Positions 5,175 to 11,742 of a stretch of 13,669 nt of DNA are shown one piece after another. The notes below the pieces were generated by a model, which saw only the letters and a program-made list of their open reading frames with translations, was not told where the DNA came from and made no database searches. The position numbers and the translations under genes were made by a program. The stretch lies in NCBI GenBank assembly GCA_050742415.1, contig JBOGIF010000210.1, positions 1 to 13,669 on the forward strand. Reading direction: 5' to 3'. How positions within the stretch are numbered: position 1 is the stretch's first letter; each line of letters starts with the position of its first letter. The stretch comes from JBOGIF01 sp050742415. Its GTDB lineage: Bacteria > Actinomycetota > Acidimicrobiia > Acidimicrobiales > AC-14.

Positions 5175-5852
5175 GTGAAGCTGCTGCTGGTCGAGGACGA
5201 CGTCAAGATCGCCAGGGCCGTCAAGCGCGGGCTGGAGGCCGAGGGCTTCAGCGTGGAAACGTCGGTCGACGGGCTCGACGGGCTATGGCGAGCGACCGAG
5301 AGCAGCTACGACCTCATCGTGCTCGACATCATGCTCCCCGGCCGCAACGGCTATCAGGTCTGCGCCGATTTGCGAAAGGCGGAGAACTGGACGCCCATCC
5401 TGATGCTGACGGCCAAGGATGGCGACCTCGACGAAGCCGAGGCCCTTGACACCGGAGCCGACGACTACCTGACCAAGCCGTTCTCGTACCCGGTGCTCGT
5501 GGCGCGCGTCCGCGCTCTGCTCCGCCGGGCCGGAGGCCATGACCCCGTCCCGGTCAAGGTCGGCGATCTGCGCATCGATCCCGCTCAGAAGCGCACCTGG
5601 CGTGGCGACGCCGAGGTCCGCCTGACGGCGCGGGAGTTTGCGGTGCTGGAGTTCCTGGTCCGTCGAGCCGGGCAGGTTCAGTCCAAGGACGAGATCCTCG
5701 CCGGTGTATGGGACGACGGCTTCGAGGGGGACCTCAACATCGTCGAGGTCTACGTTCGCCGGCTCCGCCAGAAGATCGACGAGCCGTTCGGCCGGCACTC
5801 CATCGAGACGATCAGGGGAGCTGGCTACCGCCTCGTCGGCCATGCGGCCTGA
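5175..5852 (+). CDS. OmpR/PhoB-family response regulator
   Basis: The 225-residue protein has two domains. The receiver (1-115) has D8-D9 (Mg2+ binding), D51 in V-L-D-I-M-L-P (phosphorylation site), T79, Y98 and K101-P-F, a complete active set. The winged-helix effector (about 127-225) includes R-L-T-A-R-E-F-A-V-L-E-F-L and ends in the classic V-Y-V-R-R-L-R-Q-K-I-D and I-R-G-A-G-Y-R-L-V. The GTG at 5175 has only a weak Shine-Dalgarno, but it gives the canonical M-K-L-L-L-V-E-D-D beginning. It overlaps the histidine kinase start by 11 bp, so the two form one operon. The stimulus is unknown. The direct repeats upstream suggest it controls its own transcription. Confidence 0.94.
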   Translation: MKLLLVEDDVKIARAVKRGLEAEGFSVETSVDGLDGLWRATESSYDLIVLDIMLPGRNGYQVCADLRKAENWTPILMLTAKDGDLDEAEALDTGADDYLTKPFSYPVLVARVRALLRRAGGHDPVPVKVGDLRIDPAQKRTWRGDAEVRLTAREFAVLEFLVRRAGQVQSKDEILAGVWDDGFEGDLNIVEVYVRRLRQKIDEPFGRHSIETIRGAGYRLVGHAA

Positions 5853-7242
5853 TCGGACGTGGCGTAGCCACGTGAGGCCCCTGGTCGCCACGGTGCGCTT
5901 CCGGATCACCGCGCTGGCTACGGCTGCGGTCGTCGCCACCCTGTTGACGGCCGGCTTCTCGATCGTAACCTTGCAGAGAAGATTGCTCAGCGAGAACCTG
6001 AAGGACAGCATCGAGCAACGCTCTCAGGACGTCGCCGGCCTGGTAACGGCCGGCCGGTTGCCCGAGGTGCTGGCCGGTGGCGAAGACACCCTGGTGCAGG
6101 TGACCGGACGTGGGGGGGTGATCCTTGCCAGCCCCGGCCTCGCTGATCGGCCGCCCATGGCGGGCGCGGTACAGGGACGGGTCGAGTCGATCCAGACCAT
6201 CGAGGGGCTCCTGGGTCCAGGCGAGAACTTCCGCGTCCTCTCACGGCGCGTCGAGGGACCCGACGGGGTGGTTGTCCATGTGGCCGGATCGCTGGGCGAT
6301 CTCGAGGAAAGCACCCGGGACCTGACCATCGCGCTGGCCGCCGTGGTCCCGGCTACGGGGATGGTGTTGGCCGCGCTGATCTGGTGGATCGTGGGGCGCA
6401 CCCTGAGCTTGGTCGAGGCCATCCGGTCCGACGTTGCCGAAATAGGCGGCCGCGACCTGCGCCGTCGGGTCATAGAGCCCGACGGCGACGACGAGATCGC
6501 CCGCCTGGCCCGAACCATGAACGCCATGCTCGAACGGGTGGAGGACGCCTCCCTGCGCCAACAGGCCTTCGTCGCCGACGCCTCCCACGAGCTGCGCAGC
6601 CCGCTCGCCCGCATCCGATCCGAGCTCGAGGTCGACCTCCTGTACCCGGCTACGGCCGACCCGAGGGCGACGCATCGAAGCGTGCTCGCCGAGGTCGACG
6701 GCCTGGCCCACCTGGTCGAGGATCTGCTCCACCTGGCTCGCAGCGATGGCACGACCGGGCTTCGCCGCGACGATCCGGTCGACCTCGACGACATCGTGTT
6801 CGGCGTGGTCGAGCGGGCCCGGCCCGCCAGCAAGGTGGCGTTCGACGTCACGGGTGTCACCGCCGCCCAGGTCCGCGGTGACGCTGGCCTTCTGTCGCGG
6901 GCGGTCGCCAACCTTCTCGACAACTCCGTCCGCCACGCCACAGGTTCCGTCAGCCTGAGTCTGGCCGAGAACCAGAGCGAGGCGGTCCTGACGGTGGCCG
7001 ACGATGGGACCGGCATCCCTGCGGAACGCCGCGAGTGGGTCTTCGAGCGCTTCACTCGGGTGGACGACGCCCGCCACCGCGCCACCGGCGGCTCCGGCCT
7101 CGGTCTCGCCATCACGCGCGACATCATCGACCGCCACGGCGGCACTGTGATCGTCGACCCCGACTTCGGCCCCGGGGCGCGGTTCGTCGTCACGCTGCCG
7201 CTGTTCGCAGGCGACGAATCTGGGAAGCTGAACGACTTGTAA
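5842..7242 (+). CDS. membrane-bound sensor histidine kinase
   Basis: The 466-residue protein starts at the ATG at 5842, which overlaps the response-regulator stop. Two membrane segments (about 19-42 and 162-185) flank an extracytoplasmic sensor loop of about 120 residues with no recognisable ligand motif. A HAMP domain follows (about 186-238), then HisKA with the phospho-acceptor H249 in A-S-H249-E-L-R-S-P-L. The ATPase domain has the N box (N357-L-L-D-N361), D387-D-G-T-G-I and the G-G-S-G-L-G-L box at 416-422. All catalytic motifs are intact. It should autophosphorylate and pass phosphate to D51 of the adjacent regulator. The layout resembles CseC, MprB or TcrY sensors of actinobacteria, but the sensor loop does not allow the signal to be named. 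Confidence 0.93.
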   Translation: MRPDRTWRSHVRPLVATVRFRITALATAAVVATLLTAGFSIVTLQRRLLSENLKDSIEQRSQDVAGLVTAGRLPEVLAGGEDTLVQVTGRGGVILASPGLADRPPMAGAVQGRVESIQTIEGLLGPGENFRVLSRRVEGPDGVVVHVAGSLGDLEESTRDLTIALAAVVPATGMVLAALIWWIVGRTLSLVEAIRSDVAEIGGRDLRRRVIEPDGDDEIARLARTMNAMLERVEDASLRQQAFVADASHELRSPLARIRSELEVDLLYPATADPRATHRSVLAEVDGLAHLVEDLLHLARSDGTTGLRRDDPVDLDDIVFGVVERARPASKVAFDVTGVTAAQVRGDAGLLSRAVANLLDNSVRHATGSVSLSLAENQSEAVLTVADDGTGIPAERREWVFERFTRVDDARHRATGGSGLGLAITRDIIDRHGGTVIVDPDFGPGARFVVTLPLFAGDESGKLNDL

Positions 7243-7291
7243 GGACGATTCAACCGGGTGTCAGGCGACTCTCGGTAGACCTCGGTCGAGC

Positions 7292-7310
7292 CATCACCGC
7301 CGTGGTGATG
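7292..7310 (+). terminator. hairpin between the histidine kinase and the secreted-protein gene
   Basis: CATCACC (7292-7298) and GGTGATG (7304-7310) form a perfect 7-bp stem with a 5-base loop, 49 bases after the kinase stop and 25 bases before the next start. There is no T-tract. It could be a weak terminator or attenuator, or a palindromic operator for the downstream gene. Just upstream lies an imperfect direct repeat, CTCGGTAGAC/CTCGGTCGAG (7271-7290). Confidence 0.35.
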
Positions 7311-7334
7311 CCATCGACAGGAAGCGAGGCCACG

Positions 7335-8147
7335 ATGAATCGTCGTAGTTTTCTATTCGCCGTACCTCTTGTGATCGCCGGCGCAGTCGCGTCTGTTCCC
7401 GCCGCGGGGGCGCTCTCGAAGTCGCCGCCGGGAGCGTCCACGACCGTCCCGGCCCAGGCCCGGCCAGCCGTGACGACGACCCGCCCGACGGAGTCGGGTC
7501 CGAGCCGGGGGACCATTCCCTTCGGAGACGCTCGGTTGAAGATCGAGTTCAACTCCACCGACGGCGATGCGGGGCTTCAGGTGTTCCTCGATGCCGAGCC
7601 GTGGAGAGAGATCAGCATCACGAATCCGCGGGGTCGCACAGTTGTCGATGTGGAGGCTGCCGACGTCATCCGGAACTACGGATTGACCGAGCTGTTCTCG
7701 GAGAGCAGCGAGCCGCCGTTCGAGGAGTTTCCCTTCGCGGAGTTCAAGAAGCTGTTTCCCGAAGGCGTGTACACGTTCCGGGGTCAGACTATAGAGGGCC
7801 AGAACTTGAGGAGTACCTTCAGGCTGACCCACAAGGTCCCGGACGGACCCAAGATTCTGATGCCGGCCGAGGACGCCACCGTGGCGCCAGGCGAGCTGGT
7901 CGTGAAGTGGGAACCCGTCACATCCCCGAGCGGAGTGAACATCGCCGCCTATCAGGTTCTCGTTGTGGCCGATGCTCCGAGTGTCGGGAATCCGAAGCGG
8001 GTCATGGACGTCATGCTGCCGGCGACGGCCAGACGCCTGCCCATCCCCGCTGAGTTCCTCGTACCCGGTGGTTACAAGACCGAGGTCCTGGCCATCGAGG
8101 CGGGCGGGAACCAGACGCTCACAGAAGTGGCCTTCAAGATCGCGTAG
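7335..8147 (+). CDS. secreted protein of unknown function, Tat-like signal peptide, possible C-terminal FnIII-like domain
   Basis: The 270-residue protein starts with M-N-R-R-S-F-L-F followed by a hydrophobic stretch to about residue 27. That is a Tat-like signal (RRxFL), with possible cleavage after A-A-G-A; Sec export is also possible. A Thr/Pro-rich linker (about 30-60) follows. The mature part has two regions: about 65-175, rich in acidic and aromatic residues (P-P-F-E-E-F-P-F-A-E-F-K-K-L-F-P-E-G), and about 178-270, where I-L-M-P-A-E-D-A-T-V opens a beta-rich segment with V-K-W-E-P-V and Y-Q-V-L-V spacing like a fibronectin type III fold. No catalytic motif is evident. It follows the two-component operon by 92 bp in the same direction and could be a target of it, but nothing in the sequence proves this. 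Confidence 0.75.
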   Translation: MNRRSFLFAVPLVIAGAVASVPAAGALSKSPPGASTTVPAQARPAVTTTRPTESGPSRGTIPFGDARLKIEFNSTDGDAGLQVFLDAEPWREISITNPRGRTVVDVEAADVIRNYGLTELFSESSEPPFEEFPFAEFKKLFPEGVYTFRGQTIEGQNLRSTFRLTHKVPDGPKILMPAEDATVAPGELVVKWEPVTSPSGVNIAAYQVLVVADAPSVGNPKRVMDVMLPATARRLPIPAEFLVPGGYKTEVLAIEAGGNQTLTEVAFKIA

Positions 8148-8304
8148 TCGGCGGTGACCTCGACGCTCTGGTCGCCGCGCTGCTACCGGATGGCTGTATC
8201 GCTCGGTGGACGCCGAAGTGGCCCGTAGCCAGGCCGACACTGTGACCGCCCGCGTTGGGGAGGCCCGAGCTGCCGCGGCTCGTGCACTGGTTCGAGAGGC
8301 CGGG

Positions 8305-8318
8305 CCGGCCTTGGCCGG
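8305..8318 (-). terminator. short GC hairpin just after the second vapC stop
   Basis: CCGGC and GCCGG surround a 4-base loop (CTTG), and two or three further pairs including G-T could extend the stem into the toxin stop codon (8320-8322). No T-tract is present. It lies between the convergent secreted-protein and toxin genes. The rest of that 172-bp gap shows no supported gene. Confidence 0.3.
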
Positions 8319-8319
8319 T

Positions 8320-8736
8320 CTAGCTCCTCGGCCGACGGCGGGCGGGGACGCAGCGGAAGCCGGCGCGTCCGAAGTCGGCATCGAAGGCGAACGCGTCCCG
8401 TATACCCAGCGCTCTCATCACCTGGAAGCTCACGCAATCGACGAAGGAGACCGTCCGGCGTCCTCCCGAGAGCAGAGCGGCCAACGCCGTGTCATGGGTG
8501 GTCCGGTCCACCCAGTGGATCTCGACGACGGGCAGTAGCTCCGAGTGGAAGCGGCGGACCGCTTCCATGCCGAGCCGGTGTTGCAAGAGGGCGGTGGTCT
8601 CCACCACGACGTAGTTGTGGGTGAGCTGATGCTGGCCCTTGACTGCTTCGAGATGAGAGCGGGACATGGCGTGGTTGGCATCGACGCGGTCGAACGTGGC
8701 ATAGAAGGCAGAGGTGTCGACGAAGGTCGTCGTCAC
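8320..8736 (-). CDS. vapC: VapC-type PIN-domain toxin (second module)
   Basis: The protein is 138 residues from the GTG at 8734-8736, or 139 from a TTG one codon earlier. I chose GTG because it gives the same 4-bp GTGA overlap with its antitoxin as in the other module. Counting from GTG, the PIN acidic residues are D7 (F-V-D-T-S-A-F), E46 (V-V-V-E-T-T-A), D100 (S-F-V-D-C-V-S-F) and D119/D121 (F-D-A-D-F). The C-terminus is Arg/Pro-rich. It is not a recent copy of the first toxin: the motifs V-D-T-S-A-F and S-F-V-D-C-V-S-F belong to a different PIN subgroup. Predicted activity is Mg2+-dependent RNA cleavage, with unknown target. Confidence 0.88.
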   Translation of the reverse strand: MTTTFVDTSAFYATFDRVDANHAMSRSHLEAVKGQHQLTHNYVVVETTALLQHRLGMEAVRRFHSELLPVVEIHWVDRTTHDTALAALLSGGRRTVSFVDCVSFQVMRALGIRDAFAFDADFGRAGFRCVPARRRPRS

Positions 8737-8981
8737 CAACGTCCGCCGTCCGCCAGGTGACGATCGTGCCGTTCGGACACGTCGTGAAGGCCTGAAGCGA
8801 ACGTCGGCATCCGCAGGACTCGTTCCCAGCGCTCCTCCAGCGCAGGAGCGTCGCTGGGTGACCTAAGCGCCCCGTCGAGGGCGTCCCGGATGATTGCGGA
8901 CATGGACCGGCCCTCCGCCCCGGCTCGCTCCTGCAGGGCCCGATGCTGCTCCTCGGTCAGTGAGATCTGCGTGCGAACCAT
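8733..8981 (-). CDS. ribbon-helix-helix antitoxin (second vapBC-type module)
   Basis: The 82-residue protein starts at the ATG at 8979-8981. Residues 1-40 (V-R-T-Q-I-S-L-T-E-E-Q-H-R-A-L-Q-E-R-A) followed by S-M-S-A-I-I-R-D-A-L-D form a clear ribbon-helix-helix of the CopG/MetJ type. The remaining 40 residues are charged, with W-E-R-V-L-R-M, and probably wrap the toxin. It overlaps the toxin gene by 4 bp and is translated first, as expected for a type II module. A -10-like TATCAT ends 7 bases before the ATG and no Shine-Dalgarno is present, so the transcript is probably leaderless and autorepressed by the toxin-antitoxin complex. Confidence 0.86.
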   Translation of the reverse strand: MVRTQISLTEEQHRALQERAGAEGRSMSAIIRDALDGALRSPSDAPALEERWERVLRMPTFASGLHDVSERHDRHLADGGRW

Positions 8982-8988
8982 GGGGTAG

Positions 8989-8994
8989 ATGATA
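8989..8994 (-). promoter_or_regulatory. candidate -10 element of the second toxin-antitoxin operon (TATCAT), leaderless geometry
   Basis: TATCAT matches five of six consensus -10 bases. Seven bases (CTACCCC) separate it from the ATG at 8981, so transcription would start at or within a base of the start codon. There is no Shine-Dalgarno between them. A weak TTACAT lies 17 bases upstream (9012-9017) where a -35 would be. Confidence 0.55.
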
Positions 8995-9090
8995 TCGGAT
9001 TCCCCGCAGTGATGTAAGGGTTCAGCCGGTTCAACTGATCCTCACGTTCGCCGCCGGACTTGGGACGCCTGGAACGACGACAATGACGCG

Positions 9091-10002
9091 ATGCGGGTGG
9101 GCGTGTCGGTGCGGAGCGCGTACGGGATCGCCGATGTGCGAGCCGGCGCTCAATGGCTGGTCGAGCGGGCCTCGGCCGCCTGGGCCGCCGGCCTCGATTC
9201 GCTGTTCCTGGGCGATCACCATGTGACCGGCGGCCCCTACTACCAGAACTCCCCCATGCTCGGGCGGCTGCTGGCGGAGTGGGGTGCCAGACCGTGCGGA
9301 GCCCTGTACCTCCTGCCGTTGTGGCACCCGGTCCTGCTGGCCGAGCAGGTGGCCACCCTGGCGGCAATTGCCGAAGGCCCCTTCACCCTCCAATGCGGCC
9401 TGGGCGACGGTGCCGCCCAGTTCGCGGGCATGGGCACCGAGCTGCGGCACCGGCGGCAGCGGTTCGAAGCCGCACTGGACGTCGTCCGGCGGCTCCTGGC
9501 CGGCGAGGAGGTCAACACCGACGGTCCGTGGCGCATATCGGGTGCTCGGATCGGCCCCCGCCCGCCGGAGCCGGTCACGGTCTGGATCGCCGCCGCCGCC
9601 GAGCCCGGACTCGATCGGGCGGCTCGCCTGGGCGACGGGTGGTTGGCAGGCCCGGCGGTGCCGGTGGACGCGGCCGGCGCCCAACTCCGCCTCTACCGCG
9701 AGCGATGCGAGGCCCACGGCCGTCCGGTGGGAGCAACCGTCATCCGGCGCGACGTGCATGTGGGCGCGGACGACGACGACGCCCGGCGCGTGGCCGCCCC
9801 GGTGCTGGCAGCGGGCTACCGGGGAATGGCTCCCGATGTCCCCGTCGTGGGAGGCCCGGACACGGTGGCCGAAGCCCTCCGGGCCCTGGCCGAGCTCGGG
9901 TTCACCGAGGTGCTTGTCCGTCACCTGGCCGAGGACCAGACCGAGGTCCTCAGGTCCTTCGAGCGGCTGGCCGAGGTGCGCGCCCTGGTGGCCGACGCCT
10001 GA
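9091..10002 (+). CDS. LLM-class (luciferase-like) flavin/F420-dependent oxidoreductase
   Basis: The 303-residue TIM-barrel protein carries family marks: G41-D-H-H after G-L-D-S-L-F-L; L-P-L-W-H-P-V-L-L-A-E-Q-V-A-T-L at 75-90, the most conserved block, with W where R is usual; then L-Q-C-G-L-G-D-G, and R-R-Q-R-F-E-A-A-L-D-V-V-R-R-L-L with G-E-E-V. P-V-T-V-W-I-A-A-A-A-E is the later nucleotide-proximal strand. Members use FMNH2 or reduced F420 and often act on small organic substrates. It lies 95 bp before the 3-oxoadipate operon on the same strand, so a role in an upstream aromatic or nitro-aromatic step is possible but unproven. Shine-Dalgarno before the ATG is weak. Cofactor cannot be decided by eye. 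Confidence 0.88.
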   Translation: MRVGVSVRSAYGIADVRAGAQWLVERASAAWAAGLDSLFLGDHHVTGGPYYQNSPMLGRLLAEWGARPCGALYLLPLWHPVLLAEQVATLAAIAEGPFTLQCGLGDGAAQFAGMGTELRHRRQRFEAALDVVRRLLAGEEVNTDGPWRISGARIGPRPPEPVTVWIAAAAEPGLDRAARLGDGWLAGPAVPVDAAGAQLRLYRERCEAHGRPVGATVIRRDVHVGADDDDARRVAAPVLAAGYRGMAPDVPVVGGPDTVAEALRALAELGFTEVLVRHLAEDQTEVLRSFERLAEVRALVADA

Positions 10003-10025
10003 CCTCCGCCCGTCGCGTCAGCGTC
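9994..10025 (+). terminator. bulged hairpin across the oxidoreductase stop codon
   Basis: GACGCCTGAC (9994-10003) pairs with GTCAGCGTC (10017-10025) through nine base pairs and one bulged C. It spans the TGA stop at 10000-10002 and is not followed by a T-tract. If used, it would separate the oxidoreductase from the downstream catabolic operon. Confidence 0.35.
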
Positions 10026-10035
10026 TGGTCAGCCC

Positions 10036-10045
10036 GGTACGTACC
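10036..10045. promoter_or_regulatory. perfect palindrome upstream of the 3-oxoadipate operon (candidate operator)
   Basis: GGTACGTACC is a perfect 10-bp palindrome 53 bases before the CoA-transferase start. IclR- and TetR-type regulators of aromatic pathways bind palindromes in such places, but no regulator gene is in the window and no clear -35/-10 pair accompanies it. Confidence 0.3.
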
Positions 10046-10097
10046 ATTGTCCCGGTAGCGGATACAGCCCCCAGCGAAGGGATGCCAGGCGAGGCCC

Positions 10098-10955
10098 ATG
10101 GCCGAGATCATGCCGCTGGCCTCAGCGGTCAGGTCCTTCGTCCACGACGGAGACACCGTCGCTCTCGAGGGCTTCACCCATCTGATCCCCCATGCCGCCG
10201 GGCACGAGATCATCCGCCAGGGCCGCCACGACCTGACGTTGGTGCGCATGACGCCCGACGTGGTGTACGACCAGATGATCGGCGCCGGCTGTGCCTCGCG
10301 GCTCGTCTTCTCGTGGGGCGGCAACCCGGGGGTGGGCTCCCTGCACCGCTTCCGCGACGCCGTCGAGCACGGTTGGCCGGGCCCGCTGTCGATCGAGGAG
10401 CACAGCCACGCCGGCATGGCCGCGCGGTACGTGGCCGGTGCCTCCGGGCTTCCCTTCAGCACTCTGCGGGGCTATGTCGGCACCGATCTGTCGCGGCACA
10501 CCGCAACCGTTGCCGCCGTCACCTGCCCGTTCACGGGCGAGCAGCTCACGGCCGTGTCGGCCCTCAACCCCGACGTGACCATCGTCCACGCCCAGCGGGC
10601 CGACCGGTCCGGCAACGTCCAGCTCTGGGGCATCGTCGGCATCCAGAAGGAGGCGGTGCTGGCTGCCCACCGAGCCATCGTCACGGTGGAGGAGGTGGTC
10701 GACGAGCTCGACGCTCGCCCTGGAACGGTCGTACTGCCCTCGTGGGTGGTAGCGGCGGTATGCCACGTCCCGGGTGGCGCACACCCGTCTTACGCCGCCG
10801 GCTACACGACGCGCGACAACGCCTTTTACCGTGCTTGGGACGGCATCAGCCGAGACCGCGAGGCATTCCTCACCTGGATCGATCGTCACGTGCGCTCCAC
10901 CGCCGACCACGCCGAGCACTTGGCCGGCCTGGCCCGAGAGCTGTCCTGTGCCTGA
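10098..10955 (+). CDS. catI: 3-oxoadipate CoA-transferase, subunit A (CatI-type, glutaconate CoA-transferase fold)
   Basis: The 285-residue subunit has, in order, V-A-L-E-G-F-T-H-L-I-P (21-31), V-R-M-T-P-D-V-V-Y-D-Q-M-I-G-A-G (49-64), F-S-W-G-G-N-P-G-V-G-S-L-H-R (71-84), E-E-H-S-H-A-G-M-A (100-108) and C-P-F-T-G-E. These blocks are typical of the CatI/PcaI-like subunit of the GctAB-type family found beside pcaF in pseudomonads. With subunit B it moves CoA from succinyl-CoA to 3-oxoadipate (EC 2.8.3.6). The start M-A-E-I agrees with the family start. The stop overlaps the subunit B start by 8 bp. IpdA of steroid degradation is a distant relative, but the thiolase and maleylacetate reductase downstream favour 3-oxoadipate. 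Confidence 0.9.
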   Translation: MAEIMPLASAVRSFVHDGDTVALEGFTHLIPHAAGHEIIRQGRHDLTLVRMTPDVVYDQMIGAGCASRLVFSWGGNPGVGSLHRFRDAVEHGWPGPLSIEEHSHAGMAARYVAGASGLPFSTLRGYVGTDLSRHTATVAAVTCPFTGEQLTAVSALNPDVTIVHAQRADRSGNVQLWGIVGIQKEAVLAAHRAIVTVEEVVDELDARPGTVVLPSWVVAAVCHVPGGAHPSYAAGYTTRDNAFYRAWDGISRDREAFLTWIDRHVRSTADHAEHLAGLARELSCA

Positions 10956-11742
10956 GCCCGACGGTCGGCAGACAGCGGTAGAGGAATCCTGGACCGCCGA
11001 CGAGATGATGACCGTCGCCGCGGCGCGGGTCCTGGCCGACGGCGCGACGGTGTTCGTGGGCATCGGCATCCCGAGCACCGCCGCCAACCTGGCCCGCCTC
11101 ACCCACGCCCCGCGGCTGGTGCTGGTCTACGAGTCGGGCACCATCGGGTCGCGGCCCGATCGGCTGCCCCTGTCCATCGGCGACGGAGTCCTCGCCGACA
11201 CGGCCGACGCCGTGGTCTCGGTGCCGGAGATCTTCGCTTACTGGCTGCAGGCCGGCCGTATCGACGTGGGGTTCCTCGGGGCGGCGCAGATCGACCGCCA
11301 CGCCAACATCAACACGACGGTGATCGGCGAGTACGAACGACCGCGGGTCCGCCTGCCAGGGGCCGGCGGCGCGCCCGAGATCTCCTCCTCGTGTGGAGAG
11401 GTCATAGTCGTCGTCCGCCAAACCCCGCGAACGTTCGTGCCGCAGCTCGACTTCCTCACCTCGGTAGGCCATGGAGCGGGACCCGGAGATCGTCAGCGGC
11501 TGGGCCTGCGAGGCCGGGGCCCGACGGTGGTGATCACCGACCTGGGTGTTCTGCGACCCAACCCGACAACGTGCGAGCTGACGCTCACGGCGCTTCATCC
11601 CGGCGTGACCGTCGACGGGGCGCGGTCGGCGACCGGTTGGAATCTGGCGATCAGCCCCGACCTCGACGCCAGCGAGGCGCCCACCGCTCGCGAGCTCGCG
11701 GTCCTGCGGCGGCTGGAGGCCACAAAGGGGTTGGCCTCGTGA
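10948..11742 (+). CDS. catJ: 3-oxoadipate CoA-transferase, subunit B (CatJ-type)
   Basis: The 264-residue protein starts at the GTG at 10948, inside the end of subunit A. After a short variable N-terminus come T-V-F-V-G-I-G-I-P-S-T-A-A (34-46), L-V-Y-E62-S-G-T-I-G-S, L-P-L-S-I-G-D-G, G-R-I-D-V-G-F-L-G-A-A-Q-I-D and N-I-N-T-T-V-I-G-E-Y-E-R-P. E62 lies where glutaconate CoA-transferase has its catalytic Glu on the beta subunit. Steroid-ring IpdB proteins, which are hydrolases, lack that residue. Keeping it supports a true CoA-transferase forming an enzyme-CoA thioester. Its TGA overlaps the thiolase GTG by 4 bp, coupling the two. Confidence 0.9.
   Translation: MPEPDGRQTAVEESWTADEMMTVAAARVLADGATVFVGIGIPSTAANLARLTHAPRLVLVYESGTIGSRPDRLPLSIGDGVLADTADAVVSVPEIFAYWLQAGRIDVGFLGAAQIDRHANINTTVIGEYERPRVRLPGAGGAPEISSSCGEVIVVVRQTPRTFVPQLDFLTSVGHGAGPGDRQRLGLRGRGPTVVITDLGVLRPNPTTCELTLTALHPGVTVDGARSATGWNLAISPDLDASEAPTARELAVLRRLEATKGLAS

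Noticed and set aside
4951..5178. Plus-strand 75-codon frame starting at the GTG that overlaps the reductase stop
   Set aside because: No recognisable motif or domain-like pattern, and it covers the likely regulatory repeats; treated as intergenic.
6024..7253. Long minus-strand open frame (409 codons) opposite the histidine kinase
   Set aside because: Ser/Arg/Pro-rich composition typical of the antisense of GC-rich coding DNA; the plus strand carries every kinase motif.
9284..10981. Long plus-strand frame (565 codons) across the oxidoreductase and CoA-transferase A genes
   Set aside because: Out-of-frame shadow of two clear genes; Arg/Pro/Ser-rich with no motif.
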